From DATARN01 sp036264135 (GTDB taxonomy: Bacteria > Actinomycetota > Acidimicrobiia > Acidimicrobiales > Palsa-688): a stretch of DNA of 64,000 nucleotides. Shown here piece after piece: positions 41,947-50,637 of this stretch; the stretch's first letter is position 1; each line of letters begins with the position of its first letter. A program made the translations under genes and the position numbers. Location of the stretch: assembly GCA_036264135.1 (NCBI GenBank), contig DATARN010000064.1, forward strand, positions 1-64,000. The letters run 5' to 3'. The notes below the pieces were generated by a model. The model was not told the origin of the DNA, ran no database searches, and saw nothing but the letters and a program-made list of their open reading frames with translations.

Positions 41947-42216
41947 TTACCGGACCGAGAACCACCCGTCGCCCCGTGGTTCCTCGTCCGTCGCCGCCAC
42001 GCCGGTCACGACCGCCCGGGCCGGGCCGTGATGGCACCAGGCGACCATCCGGTCGACGGCGTCGGAGTCACCTTCGAAAACCGCCTCGACGCTGCCGTCA
42101 CTGCAGTTGCGGACGAAGCCGTGGACGCCCCGTTGTCGCGCCTCGCGGGCGCAGCTGTCCCGGAAGAACACCCCCTGGACCCGGCCGTCGACCCGGACTC
42201 GTTTCCTCACCGTCAC
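41947..42216 (-). CDS. acyP: Acylphosphatase
   Basis: An 89-residue acylphosphatase. The phosphate loop is G-R-V-Q-G-V-F-F-R with catalytic R19, and the catalytic Asn is N37 in G-F-V-R-N. The size is standard for the family. It hydrolyses acyl phosphates such as acetyl phosphate or carbamoyl phosphate in the cytoplasm. GTG 42216 is selected because upstream in-frame sequence has no homology and enters the divergent gene. The start is 26 bases from the ATG of the VirD4-like gene. Confidence 0.82.
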   Translation of the reverse strand: MTVRKRVRVDGRVQGVFFRDSCAREARQRGVHGFVRNCSDGSVEAVFEGDSDAVDRMVAWCHHGPARAVVTGVAATDEEPRGDGWFSVR

Positions 42217-42242
42217 GCGCCGTTGCAGGCTAATGGCCGCCC

Positions 42243-43643
42243 ATGGCGTCGCCGGCGCTGACGCTGGCGGACTGGCGGGCCCGGGTGGCCTACGCCGGCT
42301 CGCCGCTGTACCTGGGAACGGGCCGGCAGGGCCTGACGTTCGCCCCGCCCCAGCAGGGGATGCTGGTCCTCGGCCCGCCCCGGTCGGGCAAGACCACCTC
42401 GCTGGTGATCCCCAACGTCCTGCTGGCACCGGGGGCGGTGGTGTCCACGTCGACCAAGCCCGACGTCCTGGCCGCCACCGCCGCCGAGCGGGTCACGCTG
42501 GGTCGGTGCTGGCTGTTCGACCCGTCGGGCCAGACGACGACGCCCCCAGGCGTGACGCAGCTGCGCTGGTCGCCCGTCGTCGGCTGCCAGGAGTGGGACA
42601 CCGCGCTGCGGACGGCCCGGGCCATGACGCTGGCCGCCCGGCCGAGCGGCTACCAGGGCGATCAGACGCACTGGACGGAGCGGGCCGAGGCGCTGATCGG
42701 GCCGCTGTTGCACGCCGCCGCCCTCCACGACCTCGGGATGTCCCAGGTGTCCAGCTGGATTCTGAGCCATGACCTGCAGGGCCCGATGGACGTCCTGGCC
42801 CGAAGCAGCCGCAGCCGGATGGCCGTGGACACGGTCCTCGGCCTGGACGCCACCGAGGACCGGGAGCTGTCGGGCATCTTTTCCACCGCCGCCGGCGTGG
42901 TGGCGGCGTACCGCTCCGACACCGTCCTCGACCAGGCGCGTGAACCGAACTTCGACCCGCGCCGCTTCCCGGCGACCAGCGACACGGTGTATGTGTGTGC
43001 GCCCGGTCGCGATCAGTCGCTGCTGGCCCCGCTGGTGATCGGCCTCCTGGAGCAGATCCGCGCCGGCGCCTACCGCTCCACCGCCCAGGCCTTCGACCAG
43101 AACCGTCGGCCCGGGCCGCCCGTCGCCCTGGTGCTCGACGAGGCGGCCAACATCGCGCCCCTCCCCGACCTGCCCGCCATCGTCTCCGAGGGCGGCAGCC
43201 AGGGGCTGGTGACGCTGGCCTGTTTCCAGGACCTGTCCCAGGCGCGGTCGCGTTGGGGGCCGGGTGCGGACGGCTTCATGACACTGTTCGGGACCAACGT
43301 GGTGCTGGGCGGCATCCGGGACATGCGGACCCTGGACCAGATCTCCCGGCTGGCCGGCGACGTGGAGGTGCCGCACAACTCGGTGACCGGCCGGCCGTTT
43401 CCCCTGGGCCGGCGGGGACTGAGCGTGACCCGGTCCACCCGCCGCCAGCCCCGGCTGCCGGTCAACGAGGTGGCCCAGCTGCGGCCCGGCCAGTCGATCC
43501 TGCTGACCGGCCCGAACCGGCCGACCCTGCTCGGGCTGACCCCGTGGTTCCAGACGCCGCCCTTCCTGGCCGCCCGCCGCTCCCTGCAGTTTCCGCCGCC
43601 CGCGGCCCAGGACCGCATCATCTCCCTGGACCGCACCCGGTGA
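42243..43643 (+). CDS. Orphan VirD4/TraG-like coupling ATPase
   Basis: A 466-residue P-loop ATPase. Walker A is G-P-P-R-S-G-K-T-T-S (44-53), Walker B is V-A-L-V-L-D-E-A-A-N, and the intervening all-alpha domain and the C-terminal G-G-I-R-D region match type IV coupling proteins with a TraM-recognition-like end. It lacks the usual N-terminal membrane helices, so it is a soluble form. No relaxase, VirB4 or integrase gene is in the window. A TAATGG element six bases upstream may be a leaderless -10. Its role could be DNA pumping or a remnant of conjugation. It stops four bases from the dnaE2 stop (convergent). Confidence 0.78.
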   Translation: MASPALTLADWRARVAYAGSPLYLGTGRQGLTFAPPQQGMLVLGPPRSGKTTSLVIPNVLLAPGAVVSTSTKPDVLAATAAERVTLGRCWLFDPSGQTTTPPGVTQLRWSPVVGCQEWDTALRTARAMTLAARPSGYQGDQTHWTERAEALIGPLLHAAALHDLGMSQVSSWILSHDLQGPMDVLARSSRSRMAVDTVLGLDATEDRELSGIFSTAAGVVAAYRSDTVLDQAREPNFDPRRFPATSDTVYVCAPGRDQSLLAPLVIGLLEQIRAGAYRSTAQAFDQNRRPGPPVALVLDEAANIAPLPDLPAIVSEGGSQGLVTLACFQDLSQARSRWGPGADGFMTLFGTNVVLGGIRDMRTLDQISRLAGDVEVPHNSVTGRPFPLGRRGLSVTRSTRRQPRLPVNEVAQLRPGQSILLTGPNRPTLLGLTPWFQTPPFLAARRSLQFPPPAAQDRIISLDRTR

Positions 43644-43647
43644 GGCG

Positions 43648-46600
43648 TCAGCGGAAGTCGCGGGACTTGAGGGTGGTGGTGCGCAGGGAGAGGGGTTCGA
43701 TGTGCTCGGCGACGAGGTTGATGACCCCGTCGACCTTCTCGACCGTGCCCCGGATGAGTAATGCCGGCTCGGAGCGGGCGACCCGGCGGTACCGGGCCCA
43801 GGCGCCGGCGGAGACGATCACGTTGATGAGGCCGGTCTCGTCCTCCAGGTTGATGAAGATGGTTCCCTGGGCGGTGGCGGGGCGCTGGCGGTGGGTCACG
43901 ATCCCGCCGACGGTGACCCGGGCCCGGTCGGCCACCGCCACCAGCCCGGCGGCGGTCACCACGCCTCGCTGGTCGAGGGCGGGGCGGATGAACTCCGTCG
44001 GGTAGCTGTCGGGCGAGACCCCCGTGGCCCAGAGGTCGGCGCGGTTGCACTCGGCGGCGGTCATTTCCGGCAGGGGGGGCGCGTCGGCTCCGGTGACCAG
44101 TCCCGGCAAGCGGGCCGCCCGGGGTTTGCCATCCACGGGTGCCGGTGCCGATGCCGGCCCGGGCGCCGGCAGGGGCGGGGCGACCGGGCGGCGGGGGCGG
44201 CGGGCGCGACTGCGACGGGAGGGCGGGGAGGGCGTTGACGGCGTCATGGCCTCCAGGGCCGGGCCGCTCTGCGCCAACGCCCCGGCGGCCCACAGCGCCT
44301 GGCGCCGACCCGGCCCCCTTTCCCCACCCTCGAAGAAACCGTCGAGGGCGCCGGCGGTGGCCAGCGCCTCGGCGGCGGCGGCGGACAGCCCGCTGCGCCG
44401 CACCAAATCCTCCATGCCGGCGTAGGGCCGGCCCGACGCGATCTTCGCCGCCATGTCCCGCCCCACGTGGCGCACGTAGTCGAGGCCCAGGCGGACGGCG
44501 GCGCCCCCGGTACTGGCCGCGCAGGGCTCGAGCGTGGCGCCCCCCGAGCTGGCGTTGACGTCGGGACGGCGGACCATCACCCCGTGGCGGCGGGCGTCGG
44601 CCACCAGGGTCTGGGGCGACCAGAACCCCATGGGCTGGCCGTCGAGCAGGCCGGCGAGGAACGCCGCCGGGTAGTGGTACTTCATCCAGCTCGAGGAGTA
44701 GACGAGGTAGGCGAAGCTCACCGAGTGGCTCTCGGGGAAGCCGAAGTTGGCGAAGGCCAGCAGCTTGTCGTAGATCTGGTCGGCCACCTCGCCGGTGATC
44801 CCCCGCGCCGCCATCCCCTCGTAGAGGCGGCCCCGGAGCTGCTCCATCTTCTCCACGCTGCGCTTGGAGCCCATGGCCTGGCGCAGGCGGTCGGATTCGG
44901 CGGGCGTGAAGCCGGCCACGTCGATGGCCATCTGCATCAGCTGCTCCTGGAAGAGGGGCACGCCGAGGGTCTTCTCGAGGCTGCGCTTGAGGAGGGGGTG
45001 GAGGTAGGTGACCGGCTCGAGGCCGTTGCGCCGGCGGATGTAGGGGTGGACCGAGCCGCCCTGGATGGGGCCGGGACGGATGAGGGCCACCTCGACGACC
45101 AGGTCGTAGAAGGTGCGGGGCTTGAGGCGGGGCAGGGTGGCCATCTGGGCCCGGCTCTCCACCTGGAACACCCCGACCGAGTCGGCCCGGGACAGCATCT
45201 CGTAGACCTCGGGCTCCTGGGGGATGGTGGCCAGGTCGACCTTAACACCGTGGAAGGCGGCGATGTGGTCGACGGTGTAGTGCAGGACGCTCAGCATCCC
45301 GAGGCCCAGCATGTCGAACTTGACCAGGCCGGCGGCGGCGCAGTCGTCCTTGTCCCACTGCAGCACGCTGCGGTCCTCCATGGTCGCCCACTCCACGGGG
45401 CACACCTCGAGCACCGGCCGGTCGCAGAGGACCATGCCGCCGGAGTGGATGCCCAGGTGGCGGGGGGCGTGCTGCAGCTCGCCGGCCAGGGTGAGCACGG
45501 CGTCGGGGATGTCGTGGTCGGGGTGGCCCACGGTGGCGCTGAGCGGCCCCCACCCGTCCACCTGCTTGGACCAGGCGTCGAGCTGGCCCTGGGCGTAGCC
45601 GAGCGCCTTGCCGACGTCGCGCACCGCCGAGCGGGGCCGGTAGGTGATGACGTTGGCCACCTGGGCGGCGTGCTGGCGGCCGTAGTGCTGGTACACGTAC
45701 TGGATGGCCTCCTCCCGCCGGTCGCTCTCGATGTCGACGTCGATGTCGGGCGGCCCGTCCCGCTCGGGGGAAAGGAAGCGCTCGAACAGCAGGCCCAGGC
45801 CCACGGCATCGGCGTTGGTGATCCCGAGGGCGTAACACACCGCGCTGTTGGCCGCCGACCCCCGCCCCTGGCAGTAGATGTCATGGGTCCGGCAGAACTG
45901 CACGATGTCCCACACGATGAGGAAATAGCCGGCGAAGCCCAGCCGCTCGATCATGTCCAGCTCGTGGTCGATCTGGGCGTAGGCCCGGGGATGGCTCGGC
46001 CGGTCACGGGGGCCATAGCGGGTCAGGGCCCCCTCCTCGGTCAGCTTCCGCAGCCAGGTCACCTCGGTGTGGCCGGGCGGGGCCGGGTACGGCGGGAGGT
46101 TGGGGGCGACCAGGCGGAGGTCGAAGGCGCACTCGGCGGCCAGGGCGGCGGCCCGCTCGACCACGCCGGGGTAGCGGGCGAACCGGCGGGCCTGCTCGGC
46201 CCCGCTGCGCAGGTGGGCGGCGGCCGCCGCCGGCAGCCACCCCTCCAGGTCGTCGAGGCTGCGCCGGGCCCGCACCGCCGCCATGGCGGTGGCCAGCTTG
46301 CGCCGGGGCGGGTTGTGGTAGTGGACGTTGTTGGTGGCGATCAGGTCGGCGCCGGCGGAGAAGGCGATGTCGACCAGGGCGTCGTTGCGGGCCGAGTCGA
46401 GAGGGTCGCCGTGGTCCCACAGCTCGACGACCACGTTGTCCCGGCCGAAGAGGCGCTGCAGGTTCTGCAGCTCGGCGCGGGCCTGGCCCGGACCCTGCTG
46501 GAGGAGGGCGTGGGGCACGACGCCCTTGCGACAGCCGGTCAGGACGAGCCAGTGGTCGGGAGTGCCGGCGCCGGCGGCAAGGCCGCCTGGCAGGTCGGGA

Positions 46601-47214
46601 GTGCCGGCGCTGGCCGGGCCTTCCCCCGGGGGCGGGGACGAGAAGAGCGGAGGTTGCGCCCCCGCCCCGATGGCGGCCAGCGTCGCCAGGTCGATCTGGG
46701 GCTTGCCCTTCTCCCGCCCCGCCATCTGGGCGGTGGAGATGGCCCGGGCCAGCCGGGCGTAGCCGGTGGCGTCGCGGGCCAGGACGAGGAGGTGGTGGCC
46801 TTCGGGGTCGGCGACGCCGTTCTGCCGCTTGGTGAGCCCGAGGCTGAGCTCGGCGCCGAAGACGGTGGGCAGGCCGACCGCCGCCGCCGCCTCGGCGAAG
46901 CGCACCACCCCGTACAGGCCGTCGTGGTCGGTGAGGGCCAGGGCGCGCAGGCCCAGGCGGGCCCCCTCCTCCACCAGCTCCTCGGGGTGGGAGGCGCCGT
47001 CGAGGAAGCTGAAGTTGGAGTGGCAGTGGAGCTCGGCGTAGGGGACGGCCCCTGGGGCCCGGTTGCGGAGGCTCTCCGGCGGCTGGTACGGCTGGCGGTG
47101 GTAGGACCAGGCGGGGCTGTCACCGCCGTCGCCGTCGGCGGGGAAGGGCCGGGTGCGGCCCGACAGCCGGGCTTCCAGTTCCTGCCACGGGACCGGTGGG
47201 TTTCTCCACCCCAT
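43648..47214 (-). CDS. dnaE2: Error-prone DNA polymerase DnaE2
   Basis: A 1188-residue C-family polymerase. The N-terminal PHP domain opens Y-A-E-L-H-C-H-S-N-F-S-F. The palm has G-R-G-S-A-A-N-S and the catalytic P-D-I-D-V-D-I; an OB domain is near the end. The order and the ImuA'/ImuB neighbours identify DnaE2, which performs mutagenic translesion synthesis recruited by ImuB. It is about 100 residues longer than usual. Part of this is a Pro/Gly-rich loop in the PHP region (about 46555-46670), encoded by sequence with a 16-bp direct repeat. It has its own LexA box and a leaderless-type -10, so it is SOS-induced separately from imuA'-imuB. Confidence 0.92.
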   Translation of the reverse strand: MGWRNPPVPWQELEARLSGRTRPFPADGDGGDSPAWSYHRQPYQPPESLRNRAPGAVPYAELHCHSNFSFLDGASHPEELVEEGARLGLRALALTDHDGLYGVVRFAEAAAAVGLPTVFGAELSLGLTKRQNGVADPEGHHLLVLARDATGYARLARAISTAQMAGREKGKPQIDLATLAAIGAGAQPPLFSSPPPGEGPASAGTPDLPGGLAAGAGTPDHWLVLTGCRKGVVPHALLQQGPGQARAELQNLQRLFGRDNVVVELWDHGDPLDSARNDALVDIAFSAGADLIATNNVHYHNPPRRKLATAMAAVRARRSLDDLEGWLPAAAAAHLRSGAEQARRFARYPGVVERAAALAAECAFDLRLVAPNLPPYPAPPGHTEVTWLRKLTEEGALTRYGPRDRPSHPRAYAQIDHELDMIERLGFAGYFLIVWDIVQFCRTHDIYCQGRGSAANSAVCYALGITNADAVGLGLLFERFLSPERDGPPDIDVDIESDRREEAIQYVYQHYGRQHAAQVANVITYRPRSAVRDVGKALGYAQGQLDAWSKQVDGWGPLSATVGHPDHDIPDAVLTLAGELQHAPRHLGIHSGGMVLCDRPVLEVCPVEWATMEDRSVLQWDKDDCAAAGLVKFDMLGLGMLSVLHYTVDHIAAFHGVKVDLATIPQEPEVYEMLSRADSVGVFQVESRAQMATLPRLKPRTFYDLVVEVALIRPGPIQGGSVHPYIRRRNGLEPVTYLHPLLKRSLEKTLGVPLFQEQLMQMAIDVAGFTPAESDRLRQAMGSKRSVEKMEQLRGRLYEGMAARGITGEVADQIYDKLLAFANFGFPESHSVSFAYLVYSSSWMKYHYPAAFLAGLLDGQPMGFWSPQTLVADARRHGVMVRRPDVNASSGGATLEPCAASTGGAAVRLGLDYVRHVGRDMAAKIASGRPYAGMEDLVRRSGLSAAAAEALATAGALDGFFEGGERGPGRRQALWAAGALAQSGPALEAMTPSTPSPPSRRSRARRPRRPVAPPLPAPGPASAPAPVDGKPRAARLPGLVTGADAPPLPEMTAAECNRADLWATGVSPDSYPTEFIRPALDQRGVVTAAGLVAVADRARVTVGGIVTHRQRPATAQGTIFINLEDETGLINVIVSAGAWARYRRVARSEPALLIRGTVEKVDGVINLVAEHIEPLSLRTTTLKSRDFR

Positions 47215-47220
47215 GGGGCC

Positions 47221-47226
47221 ACGCTA
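47221..47226 (-). promoter_or_regulatory. -10 box (TAGCGT) of dnaE2
   Basis: TAGCGT ends six bases before the dnaE2 ATG. Together with the LexA box just upstream, it shows a repressible, leaderless promoter. Confidence 0.6.
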
Positions 47227-47235
47227 GCGCGAGTA

Positions 47236-47251
47236 TCGAACGTGTGTTCGA
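47236..47251. promoter_or_regulatory. LexA (SOS) box upstream of dnaE2
   Basis: TCGAACGTGTGTTCGA is a perfect 16-bp palindrome matching the Gram-positive/actinobacterial LexA consensus (CGAAC-N4-GTTCG). It lies 22 bases before the dnaE2 start, between the dnaE2 -10 and the imuB stop, where LexA would block the -35 region. Confidence 0.88.
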
Positions 47252-47263
47252 GGGGGCCGGCGG

Positions 47264-48811
47264 CTAGTCGTAGGTGGCCTCGACTCCCCACCGCCCGTTC
47301 TCCAGCACCACCACGTGGGCCGACCCGTCGGTCAGCCCCACCTGGAAACGGGCCCGTCTCCGGCGGCGCGGCGCATCCCACCACCGCTCTTCCGCCGGCC
47401 AGGGACCGGCCCAGGCGGTGACCGGGACCGGCGCCGCCCGGCCGATGGCCAGGGTGGCCGGCATCTCGTCCAGCATGCCCCGCCCCGACACCGCCACCAC
47501 CCGCCCCTCCCGGTCACGCACGACCGCGGGGAGGGGCTCGGGGTAGACGAGGGCCGGCGCCGGCAGGGGCAGGTGGCCGGGCCACGGCCCGCCCGCGGTG
47601 ACCGCCGGGCGGGGGTCACCCCAGGGGATCAGGCGGACCTGGCCGGCGGGGTCACGGCCGCCGCCGACCACCGCGGTCACCACCGCCTCGGGGCCGAGCA
47701 GGCCCTGGATGCGGGCCAGGCCCCGCGCCGCCCGGTCGCCGGCCGCCGCCGAGCCGCCCCAGAACCCCAGCTGGCGGCCGTGGTCGGGCTTCACCTCGTC
47801 GGGGAGCAGGCGGATCAGGCTCACGCCGGCGGTGGTCTCCCCGGCGCTCAGCCAGCCGTCGAGCTGCCAGCGCACCCGCTCGGCGATGGCCCGGGCGGAC
47901 AGGGACCCGTCGTGGCGCCACAGCCGGACCCGGCGCTCGCCGTGCTCGGTCTCGGCCTCGATGGCGATGCGGGTGCAGGCCAGGCCCCGGGCGGCCAGCG
48001 AGGCGTGCAGCTGGTCGGCCAGCGCCTTGGCCACGAACATGGCCATGTCCACCCGTTCCGCCGGCGGGTCGAGCTCGGCGGCGACCGCCAGGTCGGGCGG
48101 GGGGTCCCGCACCGCCAGCGGGCGCTCGTCGAGGCCCCGGGCCAGGCGGTGGGCGGCGGCCCCGTCGGCGCCGAAGCGGGCCAGCACCGTCGCCGCCGGC
48201 AGGGCGGCGAGGTCGCCGAGGGTGGGGAGGCCCAACCGGTTCAACAGGTCGGTGAACTCCGGGCGTTCCAACACCGTGGTGGGAAAAGGGGACAGGAACG
48301 TGGCGCTGGCGCCCGGTGGGACCACGCGTGCCCCCGTCGGGCCCGGCGCCGCGGTGGCTGCGGCCTGCGCCGCGGCGAAGGGACCGTCCGCCACCCCGAC
48401 CTGGCAACCCGCCGCCCCCATCGCCGCCAGCCGGCCATCCACCACCGCCGCCACCTTGGCGGCCAGCGCCCGGTCGCCGCCGAAGTACCGGGACGGGCCG
48501 CGTGTCTCGAAGGACACCACGCCCGGGCGACCCACTTCCACCCGGGGGGTGAACGCCTCGACCGCCGCCGCCACCGGCTCGAAGGCCCGGGCGTCGCGGC
48601 CGACGTCCTGCTCGACCACGACCAGCTCGGGGCAGCGGCCCTGGGCCTCCCGGCGGCGCAGGCCGACCGCCACCCCGTCCTCCCGGGCGGCGGCCGAGCA
48701 GGCCACCAGCCGGTTGGCGAAGACGACCGCCACCGGCACCGCCGCGGGGTAACCGGCCGCCACCACCGGCCAGTCGGGGCAGCGCACCACCAGGGTGCGG
48801 ACGCCGGCCAT
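47264..48811 (-). CDS. imuB: ImuB, catalytically inactive Y-family polymerase-like protein
   Basis: A 515-residue protein starting R-T-L-V-V-R-C-P-D-W-P-V-V, the typical ImuB opening where the first catalytic acidic motif of DinB is replaced. Palm, fingers and little-finger regions can be followed, with L-G-D-L-A-A-L-P in the thumb helix-hairpin-helix. ImuB bridges the beta clamp, ImuA' and DnaE2 in translesion synthesis. It sits one base after the imuA' stop in the same SOS operon. I cannot pick out a clear clamp-binding motif by eye. Confidence 0.88.
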   Translation of the reverse strand: MAGVRTLVVRCPDWPVVAAGYPAAVPVAVVFANRLVACSAAAREDGVAVGLRRREAQGRCPELVVVEQDVGRDARAFEPVAAAVEAFTPRVEVGRPGVVSFETRGPSRYFGGDRALAAKVAAVVDGRLAAMGAAGCQVGVADGPFAAAQAAATAAPGPTGARVVPPGASATFLSPFPTTVLERPEFTDLLNRLGLPTLGDLAALPAATVLARFGADGAAAHRLARGLDERPLAVRDPPPDLAVAAELDPPAERVDMAMFVAKALADQLHASLAARGLACTRIAIEAETEHGERRVRLWRHDGSLSARAIAERVRWQLDGWLSAGETTAGVSLIRLLPDEVKPDHGRQLGFWGGSAAAGDRAARGLARIQGLLGPEAVVTAVVGGGRDPAGQVRLIPWGDPRPAVTAGGPWPGHLPLPAPALVYPEPLPAVVRDREGRVVAVSGRGMLDEMPATLAIGRAAPVPVTAWAGPWPAEERWWDAPRRRRRARFQVGLTDGSAHVVVLENGRWGVEATYD

Positions 48812-48812
48812 C

Positions 48813-49484
48813 TCAGCCCACCGCCGACAGGGCGGCGGGGGCGGCGGGAGTGGGAGCGGCCAGCACCCCGTCCCGGCCGGGCAGCCACAGGGTGACCCGT
48901 CGGGGCCGGGCCGCCGCCCGCCGGCCGGTCGAGGTCACCTCCACCGACCGGCCCTGCAGGTAGCCGTGGCCGTAGCCCAGGCCCCGCCAGCCGGCCGGTG
49001 CCGCCGTCAGGACGATGTCGGCGGCCTCGGGCCACCCCGGCCCGCTCACGACCAGCACCACCCCCCGCTCCCGGGCCCGGGCCATCAGCCGGCGGGCCTC
49101 GGTGGCCCGGGTCCGCACCGGCGGCCGGACCAGGATCAGGTCGACGGCGTCGACCAGGGCCGCCATGACCGCCGGCCACTGCTCGCCCGGCTCGGCCACC
49201 AGGGCGAAGCGCTCCAGCGCCAGGCCGTAGCCCGCCGCCGCCACCAGGCCGAGGGCGGGCAAGCCCACCGCCGCGCTCCACGAGCCGGCCCGGGAGGCGG
49301 CGGTGGTCACCGCCAGGGTCAGCGAGGTCGTCCCCCCGGTGCCACCGATGGCCACGGTGGACCCCCGGCGCAGGCCGCCGTCGGGAAACAACGGGGCCAG
49401 CGGGGCCAGCACGGGGAGGAGCTGCTCGCCGGCCAGGGCCAGCGGCCGGGCCCGGCCGGCGGCGTCCGCAAGAGACGTAGGCAC
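48813..49484 (-). CDS. imuA': ImuA'-like RecA-fold mutasome protein
   Basis: A 223-residue protein with a RecA-like layout: L-A-P-L-F-P-D-G-G-L-R-R-G-S-T-V at the start, then a degenerate P-loop G-G-T-G-G-T-T-S. Position before imuB and dnaE2 and the LexA box make it ImuA', which interacts with ImuB and is needed for damage-induced mutagenesis. The Lys of the P-loop is missing (G-G-T-T-S), so ATP binding may be lost. The start is GTG at 49484, with TACCGT seven bases before it. Confidence 0.82.
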   Translation of the reverse strand: MPTSLADAAGRARPLALAGEQLLPVLAPLAPLFPDGGLRRGSTVAIGGTGGTTSLTLAVTTAASRAGSWSAAVGLPALGLVAAAGYGLALERFALVAEPGEQWPAVMAALVDAVDLILVRPPVRTRATEARRLMARARERGVVLVVSGPGWPEAADIVLTAAPAGWRGLGYGHGYLQGRSVEVTSTGRRAAARPRRVTLWLPGRDGVLAAPTPAAPAALSAVG

Positions 49485-49491
49485 GTCGCTT

Positions 49492-49497
49492 ACGGTA
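49492..49497 (-). promoter_or_regulatory. -10 box (TACCGT) of imuA'-imuB
   Basis: TACCGT ends seven bases before the GTG of imuA', again without a ribosome-binding site. The LexA box begins six bases further upstream. Confidence 0.55.
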
Positions 49498-49502
49498 GCG
49501 AG

Positions 49503-49518
49503 TCGAACGCCTGTTCGC
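49503..49518. promoter_or_regulatory. LexA (SOS) box upstream of imuA'-imuB
   Basis: TCGAACGCCTGTTCGC contains CGAAC-N4-GTTCG and differs from the dnaE2 box mainly in the spacer. It lies 18-34 bases before imuA' and touches the stop codon of the upstream ligase-like gene, so the promoter is packed into a 33-base gap. Confidence 0.85.
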
Positions 49519-50591
49519 TACTCGGACGTGACCAGGATCCACTCGTTGGCGGGACCGCTGTGGTATGGGCTGTCCGCCCGCTTGGCCACCACCCCGGGAA
49601 GGCCCTGCTGGGCGGCGGCGGCCAGCAGCGTTGCCCCGTCACCGCCGGGGTACGCCGCCGGGACCTGCCACGCCGGGCCCCCGAGCGACAGCGATTCCAG
49701 CCGGCGGCGACGCTCGGTGTACCCCTGCGCCATCGTGGAATGGCCGTCCAGCCACAGCAGGTCGTAGATCATCAGCGCCGCCGGGTGGCGACCGGACAGG
49801 CGCCGGGCGGCGCTGTCGGAACGGGCCGCCCGCCGGTCGGCCAGCAGCGCCGGCGAGGGTCGGCCGTCGTCGCCGGGCACGATGATCTCGCCGTCGAGCA
49901 CCACCTCGGTCACGCCGAGGGCGCCGCCCAGGGCCCGCAGCTCCGGGAAGCGGCTCAACGCATCGGGCTTGAGCTGCACCCGGCCGCCCGACACATAGCT
50001 CAGCGTCCGCTCGCCGCCCCAGGCGAACTCGATGCAGTACGCCTCGCGGTCGGCGGGAAGCGGCCCGGGGACGGCCAGCCTGGGCTCGAAATGCTCCCAG
50101 CCGGGCCACACCTCGCGATCGGGATCGGCCGGGGGGTCCATGCGGTGGATCATCCACTGGTTGCCCCGGGTCTGGAACAGCACATACCGGCCCTCGACCC
50201 GCTTGCCGTGCAGCCGGACGATGACCTCGCGGTCCTCCCATTTCTCGGTCTCGTAGGTGCCGGTGTCCCAGACGAACATGGTGCCCGCCCCGTAGTTCCC
50301 GGCCGGGATGTCGCCGTGGAAGGTCAGGTACTGCATGGGGTGGTCCTCGGTGTGCACCGCCAGGTGGTTGACCCGGGGGTCGGGCGGCACTCCCTTGGGG
50401 AGGGCCCAGGAGACCAGGACCCCGTCGCGCTCGAGGCGCAGGTCCCAGTGCAGGGCGGTGGCGTGGTGCTCCTGCACCACGAAGCGGGTCTCCCCGGATT
50501 CCGGCGGCGGCGGCCCGAGATCGCCGGCGGGTTCGGGGGTCTCCCGGAAGTCCCGCATGGACTGGTACTTGGACAGGGGCGGGCGGGCCAA
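49518..50591 (-). CDS. LigD-like 3'-phosphoesterase fused to a degenerate ligase domain
   Basis: A 357-residue protein. Residues 35-150 form a LigD-type 3'-phosphoesterase domain with the full metal/active-site set H42, H48, D50, R52, H84 and Y88. Residues 180-357 resemble the ATP-ligase adenylation domain (D-G-E-I-I at 233-237, I-Y-D-L-L-W-L-D-G, G-V-V-A-K-R). However, motif I is E-F-A-W-G-G-E (the KxDG Lys and Asp replaced by Ala190 and Gly192), motif V K-x-K is absent, and there is no OB domain. It probably trims 3' ends and cannot ligate. The TTG start at 50591 keeps the conserved R-D-F-x-x-T-P-E-P; ATG 50558 is the alternative. It lies immediately upstream of the SOS mutasome. Confidence 0.82.
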   Translation of the reverse strand: MARPPLSKYQSMRDFRETPEPAGDLGPPPPESGETRFVVQEHHATALHWDLRLERDGVLVSWALPKGVPPDPRVNHLAVHTEDHPMQYLTFHGDIPAGNYGAGTMFVWDTGTYETEKWEDREVIVRLHGKRVEGRYVLFQTRGNQWMIHRMDPPADPDREVWPGWEHFEPRLAVPGPLPADREAYCIEFAWGGERTLSYVSGGRVQLKPDALSRFPELRALGGALGVTEVVLDGEIIVPGDDGRPSPALLADRRAARSDSAARRLSGRHPAALMIYDLLWLDGHSTMAQGYTERRRRLESLSLGGPAWQVPAAYPGGDGATLLAAAAQQGLPGVVAKRADSPYHSGPANEWILVTSE

Positions 50592-50637
50592 GGCTCCCAG
50601 TCTGGTCTTTTTGTCCCGGCGTGTCCGCCGGGCCCCT

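Noticed and set aside
42243..43643. An integrative conjugative element
   Set aside because: Only one coupling-type ATPase is present; no relaxase, VirB4, integrase or attachment sites are seen.
44467..47421. A very long open frame (nearly 1000 codons) antisense to dnaE2
   Set aside because: It mirrors the codon pattern of dnaE2 in high-GC DNA, and its translation is Gly/His/Val-rich without domains.
50615..50632. GC hairpin after the MFS gene as an intrinsic terminator
   Set aside because: On the transcript strand it is followed by A residues rather than U, so the canonical terminator pattern is absent.
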